The notes beneath the pieces were generated by a model. That model saw nothing but the letters and a program-made list of their open reading frames with translations, did no database searches and was not told the origin of the DNA. DNA of 33,377 nt from NCBI GenBank assembly GCA_900770225.1, contig CAAGJU010000138.1, positions 1-33,377 of the forward strand, given 5' to 3'. The stretch is from Lachnospiraceae bacterium (GTDB lineage: Bacteria > Bacillota > Clostridia > Lachnospirales > Lachnospiraceae). Positions 30,153-33,377 of this stretch are shown here, in pieces. Both the position numbers and the translations under genes were made by a program. How positions within the stretch are numbered: position 1 is the stretch's first letter; each line of letters opens with the position of its first letter.

Positions 30153-30542
30153 ATGAATCTCAAGAAGATCCAGTCAAAGCTGGCGCAGTTGAACGCAAAG
30201 AAAGCCGGTATTGAAGCTAAGAAAGCTGAGGCAATTGCGCAGTACGATGCCGAGATTGCGGATCTGCAGTCGCAGATCAATGATCTTGACCGCGTGCGCA
30301 AACAGGTTGAGAAGCTGCAGAAAGCAACCGAATCGCTGCTTGCGGATGCTGCCGGCATGATGGATAAAAAGCCAGTAGAAGAGAAAGCGGAAGAACCGGA
30401 ACCGGCGCCGGAAGAAGTTACTCCGGTTGAAGAGGTTTCTGAAGTAAGCGCAGTCAATGATGCGCCGACTGCGGAGCCTGAAGCAAGTGATGGGCCGGAA
30501 GAGCCGGACAGCGCTAATCCGTTCAGCGGATTTCATTTCTGA
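30153..30542 (+). CDS. Coiled-coil protein with an acidic Pro-rich tail
   Basis: A 129-residue protein. Residues 1-65 are a clear coiled coil (MNLKKIQSKLAQLNAKKAGI...IADLQSQINDLDRVRKQVEKL), and residues 70-129 are a disordered Glu/Pro/Ala tail ending in NPFSGFHF. GGAGGA precedes the start. It is the last gene before the tRNA array, and no terminator separates them, so the array may be transcribed from this operon. Confidence 0.65.
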   Translation: MNLKKIQSKLAQLNAKKAGIEAKKAEAIAQYDAEIADLQSQINDLDRVRKQVEKLQKATESLLADAAGMMDKKPVEEKAEEPEPAPEEVTPVEEVSEVSAVNDAPTAEPEASDGPEEPDSANPFSGFHF

Positions 30543-30588
30543 TATTGTTGTAAATCTGGCGTAGACTAATTGTCCGCGCCAATCATGC

Positions 30589-30677
30589 GGAGATATACCC
30601 AAGAGGCCGAAGGGAACAGTCTTGAAAACTGATAGGCCAGCAATGGTGCCAAGGTTCGAATCCTTGTATCTCCGCCA
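30589..30677 (+). tRNA. tRNA-Ser (UGA)
   Basis: An 89-nt tRNA with the long variable arm of Ser. GGAGATA pairs with TATCTCC, the anticodon loop is TTGAAAA (TGA), the T-loop is TTCGAAT, and the sequence ends in GCCA, so CCA is encoded. Confidence 0.92.
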
Positions 30678-30682
30678 TATAT

Positions 30683-30758
30683 TGCGTTGTCGCCAAGCAG
30701 GTAAGGCCATCGGCTTTGAACCGATAATTCGCGTGTTCGATCCACGCCAACGCAACCA
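30683..30758 (+). tRNA. tRNA-Gln (UUG)
   Basis: TGCGTTG/CAACGCA acceptor, anticodon loop CTTTGAA in a perfect ATCGG/CCGAT stem, TTCGATC T-loop, encoded CCA. The leading T is usual for Gln. Confidence 0.92.
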
Positions 30759-30759
30759 C

Positions 30760-30832
30760 GCCGTCGTAGCTCAGTAGGCAGAGCACCGCACTCGTAACGC
30801 GGTTGTCGCAGGTTCGATTCCTGCCAGCGGCA
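30760..30832 (+). tRNA. tRNA-Thr (CGU)
   Basis: GCCGTCG acceptor against CAGCGGC with one mismatch and one wobble; anticodon loop CTCGTAA; TTCGATT T-loop. The 3' end reads ATCA instead of ACCA, so CCA must be added or repaired. The spacing to the tRNA before it is one base. Confidence 0.8.
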
Positions 30833-30879
30833 TCATTGGATTAGCAGGCAAAAGAACGCTTCTGTAAGAAGATCATCGC

Positions 30880-30939
30880 ACATTCCCTGTATGCGCAGGG
30901 GTTAACCGAACCACAGATTTTGCGCCACTAGTCCATCAC
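30880..30939 (+). CRISPR. Solitary type I-E-like repeat plus 32-nt spacer-like segment inside the tRNA array
   Basis: Bases 30880-30907 match the mini-array repeats read in crRNA direction: ACATTCCCTGTATGCGCAGG followed by GGTTAACC, identical to the 5225-5198 repeat at 23 of 28 positions. The stem CCCTGT/GCAGGG is kept with one G-U pair, and it carries the G10-C17 pair also found in that repeat. Bases 30908-30939 are exactly 32 nt, the spacer length of type I-E, and end where the next tRNA begins at 30940. There is no second repeat. RNase P cleavage of the tRNA would give this RNA a defined 3' end. Upstream (30833-30879) there is only a CTTCT/AGAAG mini-hairpin. Confidence 0.65.
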
Positions 30940-31015
30940 GCCGACATAGCTCAATTGGTAGAGCAATTGATTTGTAATCAGGAGGTTGTAGGTTCGATTC
31001 CTATTGCCGGCACCA
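30940..31015 (+). tRNA. tRNA-Thr (UGU)
   Basis: GCCGACA/TGCCGGC acceptor with one A-C mismatch, anticodon loop TTTGTAA, TTCGATT T-loop, encoded CCA. It directly follows the solitary CRISPR-like unit. Confidence 0.88.
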
Positions 31016-31022
31016 TATATAT

Positions 31023-31097
31023 CGCGGGGTATATCAACGGTAGATGACCGGGTTCATAGCCCGGAGGCTGTGGGTTCAAGTCCCACCCCCGCAACCA
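31023..31097 (+). tRNA. Initiator tRNA-fMet (CAU)
   Basis: Three initiator hallmarks are visible: an unpaired C1-A72 at the acceptor end (CGCGGGG against CCCCGCA), three G-C pairs in the anticodon stem (CCGGG-TTCATAG-CCCGG), and A11-T24 in the D-stem. CCA is encoded. An initiator tRNA is an unusual item in a mobile element. Confidence 0.88.
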
Positions 31098-31099
31098 AT

Positions 31100-31173
31100 T
31101 GCCGTGTAGCGAAGCGGTAACGCATCCGGCTCTGACCCGGGAAGCGGGAGTTCGATCCTCTCCACGGCAACCA
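31100..31173 (+). tRNA. tRNA-Gln (CUG)
   Basis: TGCCGTG/CACGGCA acceptor, anticodon loop CTCTGAC, TTCGATC T-loop, encoded CCA. With the UUG isoacceptor it covers both Gln codons. Confidence 0.9.
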
Positions 31174-31176
31174 TAC

Positions 31177-31250
31177 AGGGGCGTAGTTCAAAGGCAGAAC
31201 AGCGGTCTCCAAAACCGTTAATGGGCGTCCGATTCGCTCCGCTCCTGCCA
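31177..31250 (+). tRNA. tRNA-Trp (CCA)
   Basis: AGGGGCG/CGCTCCT acceptor with one wobble, anticodon loop CTCCAAA in a GCGGT/ACCGT stem, encoded CCA. The T-loop reads TCCGATT rather than TTCGATT, a change at the normally invariant T55. Confidence 0.85.
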
Positions 31251-31253
31251 TAT

Positions 31254-31390
31254 TACGGGGCCGCTCGGAGCCGAGCGCCTGGCTGATCGTCTGGAGAAGT
31301 GCGGCGCACTTCTGCGCCCCGTATCATATCGCCGCAAGACGATACAGCCGCCGATGTGCCGGATATGCACATCGCCAGTGCCGGGCGGCC
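31254..31390 (+). ncRNA. Highly structured RNA of unknown class inside the tRNA array
   Basis: It has a closing stem TACGGGGC/GCCCCGTA (31254-31261 with 31316-31323), inner hairpins CGCTCG-GAGC-CGAGCG (31262-31277) and AGAAGTGC-GGC-GCACTTCT (31295-31313), and a long-range 7-bp ATCGTCT/AGACGAT (31286-31292 with 31337-31343) that would form a pseudoknot with the closing stem. A second domain has CGATGTGC/GCACATCG (31352-31359 with 31367-31374) inside GCCGC/GCGGC (31347-31351 with 31385-31389). The first domain ends in ATCA like the tRNA-Thr(CGU), but no anticodon stem can be drawn. Confidence 0.6.
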
Positions 31391-31411
31391 GCGCCAACAG
31401 CACACATATTT

Positions 31412-31487
31412 GCCGATATAGCTCAGAAGGCAGAACATCACATTCGTGACGCAAAGGTCGCTGGTTCGATTCCGGCTATCGGCACCA
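31412..31487 (+). tRNA. tRNA-Thr-like (CGU), anticodon stem degenerate
   Basis: GCCGATA/TATCGGC acceptor is perfect, the T-arm is GCTGG-TTCGATT-CCGGC, and CCA is encoded. By standard numbering the loop is TTCGTGA (CGT), but the stem TCACA/CGCAA has only two canonical pairs. It resembles a mutated copy of the Thr(CGU) at 30760 and may be inactive or folded differently. Confidence 0.6.
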
Positions 31488-31490
31488 TAT

Positions 31491-31567
31491 CGGAATGTAG
31501 CGCAGTTTGGTAGCTTACTTGATTTGGAATTAAGATGTCGCAGGTTCGAATCCTGTCATTCCGACCA
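31491..31567 (+). tRNA. tRNA-Pro (UGG)
   Basis: CGGAATG/CATTCCG acceptor, anticodon loop TTTGGAA in a CTTGA/TTAAG stem with one wobble, TTCGAAT T-loop, encoded CCA. Confidence 0.9.
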
Positions 31568-31570
31568 TTC

Positions 31571-31647
31571 GGACGCTTAGCTCAATTGGCTAGAGCTGTC
31601 GGCCCATAACCGACTGGTTGCAGGTTCAAGTCCTGCAGAGTCCACCA
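31571..31647 (+). tRNA. tRNA-Met elongator or tRNA-Ile2 (CAU)
   Basis: GGACGCT/AGAGTCC acceptor with one G-A mismatch, perfect GTCGG/CCGAC anticodon stem, loop CCCATAA, encoded CCA. Position 33 is C instead of the near-universal T. With a CAU anticodon, Met versus lysidine-modified Ile cannot be told apart by eye. Confidence 0.8.
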
Positions 31648-31651
31648 TCGC

Positions 31652-31742
31652 GAAGATATACCCAAGTGGTTGAAGGGGCCAGCCTTGAAAACTGGTAGGG
31701 TGCGCAATCACTGCCTGGGTTAGAATCCCAGTTCCTCCGCTA
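31652..31742 (+). pseudogene. Decayed tRNA-Ser (UGA)
   Basis: It follows the pattern of the tRNA-Ser at 30589 (ATATACCCAAG, CTTGAAAACTG) but the acceptor GAAGATA against TTCCTCC has several mismatches, the T-loop is TTAGAAT and the 3' end is CTA. It looks like a degenerating duplicate at the downstream edge of the array. Confidence 0.65.
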
Positions 31743-31918
31743 TTTCACATATGAAAGACAACTATGTAGTAAGTCAAGGGAAATGATGAAATAGTGTGAA
31801 AATGTTTGCCCTAAACATTAGCTGTCTGAATGTTCTTTGAAATCCTGAATGTTTGTACACTGAAAACAACTATCCTTGATAGCTTGGTTCGTGATTGAAG
31901 TGATTATGGGATATCAGA
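31743..31918. other. Spacer between the tRNA array and the IS110 transposase
   Basis: It holds a 7-bp hairpin AATGTTT/AAACATT (31801-31819) and two more GAATGTT words within 45 bases (near 31831 and 31852), but no ORF. It is presumably the right end of the IS110 element; the exact boundary is not visible because these elements lack terminal inverted repeats. Confidence 0.4.
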
Positions 31919-33091
31919 TCAGTGAAGGAGCGCTGGATCAAACTGACAGTTCGCTGACAGGATCTTGTATATCACGCGCAATAGCTTGCGTACGCAATGT
32001 CCCTGAGCGCATCGGTATGATTTGCCCTGACTGATCTTCTTCTCGTAATATGCTTTGAAAACCGGGTTGCCTCGTATCACTGCATCAATGATCTGGTAGA
32101 GCGTCTTCCGCAGATATTTCGAGCCTTTCTTTTCAAGCCGGGTGTGTGTCATACTATACGTACCGGATTCATAAACCGCAGGGTTTACTCCGGCGAACTT
32201 GATGACACACTTCTCATTGCGGAATCTGGAGATGTCCCCGAGTTCGGAAATGATAGACATTGCCGAGAAATCAGAGATCCCGGAAATGGCTAGGATAGGA
32301 GAGTTCAGAGATCTACTGAATTCTTCTATTTTTTTGTCCACTTCCGCCAGGGATCTTTCGATCAGCTCGATAACTGAAATCAGGTGAACGATCTCCATTT
32401 CGATGGCAGCGTCTGGTCTTCCTACGGACTTCTTGGCAGCAGCTTTCAGATCTTCTGCATTCAGCGAGACATGCTTGCCTCTGCCCTCAGGATTCAGCAC
32501 AGAGCGAAGGCGTCTGATGTCTGTATGGGCGATCGCATCAGCACTCTGGAACTCCTTCAGAACGGCCACATAAGCCCTGGAATAAGGCGTAGGGAAGAGA
32601 TTGTTGTATTCGGGGAAGACATGGTCAATATCCTTCTGCAGCTGTGCTTTAAAGCCAGCCATCTCCTCCATACGTTTGTGGTGGATGCGAGTGTACTGGC
32701 GCAGTGCAGTGTAGTCGAAATTGTCCTTAGTGACTGAACGGAAGAATCTTGGATTCATCAATGTTTCGGCGATTACCAGACTGTCCAGCCGATCGTTCTT
32801 AGCAAGACCTCCCGCTTTACGCAGATGCGTTGATGTAAGGGGATTGATCATACAGACTGTGCAGCCCTTATTCAGAAGGAACATCCGCAGATTGTCTGCG
32901 TAGTGACCGGTGTCTTCCATACCGACACGATGATCTTTCCCTGCATAAGGTTTGATAGCTTCCCAGAGTCTTCCATAGCCGATCGAATCGTTAGGAAAGT
33001 CGAAAGGCTCAACGCAGATCTCTCCATTGTGATCCATGACGCAGGCAGTGTGTTTGAATTTGGCAATGTCTATGCCGATGAAGTAAAGCAT
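31919..33091 (-). CDS. IS110-family transposase (DEDD recombinase)
   Basis: A 390-residue IS110-type recombinase that moves the element with a bridge RNA. The N-terminal RuvC-like domain has D8 (FIGIDIAKFKH), E59 (VGMEDTGHY), and D100/D103 (AKNDRLDSLVIAE), the DEDD set. The C-terminal Tnp_20 domain has ISGISDFSAMSIISELGD and FAGVNPAVYESG, where the Ser nucleophile lies shortly before TYSMTHTRLEKKGSKYLR. Full length and intact, with GGAGG upstream of ATG 33091. It lies just past the decayed tRNA-Ser and could have inserted at the end of the array. Confidence 0.93.
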   Translation of the reverse strand: MLYFIGIDIAKFKHTACVMDHNGEICVEPFDFPNDSIGYGRLWEAIKPYAGKDHRVGMEDTGHYADNLRMFLLNKGCTVCMINPLTSTHLRKAGGLAKNDRLDSLVIAETLMNPRFFRSVTKDNFDYTALRQYTRIHHKRMEEMAGFKAQLQKDIDHVFPEYNNLFPTPYSRAYVAVLKEFQSADAIAHTDIRRLRSVLNPEGRGKHVSLNAEDLKAAAKKSVGRPDAAIEMEIVHLISVIELIERSLAEVDKKIEEFSRSLNSPILAISGISDFSAMSIISELGDISRFRNEKCVIKFAGVNPAVYESGTYSMTHTRLEKKGSKYLRKTLYQIIDAVIRGNPVFKAYYEKKISQGKSYRCAQGHCVRKLLRVIYKILSANCQFDPALLH

Positions 33092-33377
33092 GTAAAACCT
33101 CCATTTCTATATGGTGAACATGCAATCCGCTTACAGGTATCCGCGTGGATCCTGGTGATCTATAAGAGCTCAAGGCCCATCCAACTGATCTCAATTCTGG
33201 ATATTCAGAAGCGGCAAGTCTCTTTCCAGTGAAGTCAAGCCCCAAGGAGAGCATTCAAGTACACATTCACGATTTCGATTCTAACAAAGGTTTTATTCCG
33301 ACGGATACCTGTCGGATAGAAAGGAAAAGGTATATCCATTAGACCATTTGTTTGGGCCAATTAAGATATACCAGGAG
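33092..33377 (-). mobile_element. Left (upstream) end of the IS110 element with probable bridge RNA
   Basis: In the IS110 group the non-coding end before the transposase gene encodes the bridge RNA. Here 286 bases are free of genes and structured on the minus strand, e.g. CCGACAGGTATCCGTCGG (33316-33298). The 11-mer ACAGGTATCCG occurs at 33133-33143 on the plus strand and inverted at 33302-33312. The outer boundary cannot be fixed from this window; it may lie at or beyond the edge. Confidence 0.5.

Noticed and set aside
30174..31251. Minus-strand frames across the tRNA array (193, 67 and 65 residues)
   Set aside because: They are translations of tRNA complements; words such as GFEPWHHC and GVGLEPTAS are the well-known artefact of reading tRNA genes backwards.
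31254..31323. A further tRNA with a TCA end
   Set aside because: The acceptor-like stem and two arms exist, but there is no pairing for an anticodon arm and the hairpin loops are too short for D- and T-loops.

Overview
The window is a 33.4 kb piece of a low-to-mid GC bacterial mobile element, most likely a large phage or phage-plasmid of a Bacillota host. Grounds: strong AGGAGG-type ribosome binding sites, dense ATGA-coupled genes on both strands, a B-family DNA polymerase, a ParA/ParB partition locus, a DnaD-like replication protein, an 11-member tRNA array with encoded CCA ends, and two insertion sequences at the edges. No capsid, tail, terminase, relaxase or integrase gene is visible, so phage versus plasmid cannot be settled here. 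The host group is an inference.

Layout. 1-352: the right end of an IS200/IS605-type (TnpB) element abutting a decayed DNA methyltransferase gene. 788-3534 (minus): an EVE-domain protein followed by a fused methyltransferase/BsuBI-PstI-type restriction enzyme. 3719-4902: a small unknown gene and a GT2 glycosyltransferase. 5040-5256: a cas-less, three-repeat type I-E-like mini-CRISPR array with its own -10 element and terminator, read on the minus strand. 5328-16526 (minus): a long surface-polysaccharide region with two chain-length-type membrane proteins, a Wzy-like polymerase, a metallophosphatase, a CDP-glycerol-type transferase, a GT4 glycosyltransferase, a VanZ-like protein and several unknowns. 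It is interrupted at 9087-10007 by a 0.9 kb non-coding stretch holding at least two candidate small RNAs.

16670-21276 (plus): DNA polymerase B, a small HTH protein, an unknown gene that may be leaderless, and a ParB-like protein. 21251-24675 (minus): a DnaD-like replication protein, then an HTH protein-ParA-ParB operon with two near-palindromic parS-like repeats upstream (24731-24832). 25043-28351: a MoxR-type AAA+ ATPase and four small genes, two of them paralogues. 28712-30542 (plus): a third ParB-fold protein, an unknown protein and a coiled-coil protein. 30589-31742: the tRNA array (Ser, Gln, Thr, Thr, initiator Met, Gln, Trp, Thr-like, Pro, Met, decayed Ser). 31919-33377: an IS110-family element.

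The most unusual signal is RNA rather than protein. The mini-array repeats show compensatory base changes in the stem. A lone copy of the same repeat lies inside the tRNA array, followed by exactly 32 nt and then the 5' end of a tRNA. This suggests a crRNA-like unit whose 3' end could be made by RNase P, either as a guide RNA or as an RNA anti-CRISPR decoy. A separate, highly paired ~135 nt RNA is embedded later in the same array, and several short promoter-terminator units share a TATAATAT start motif.
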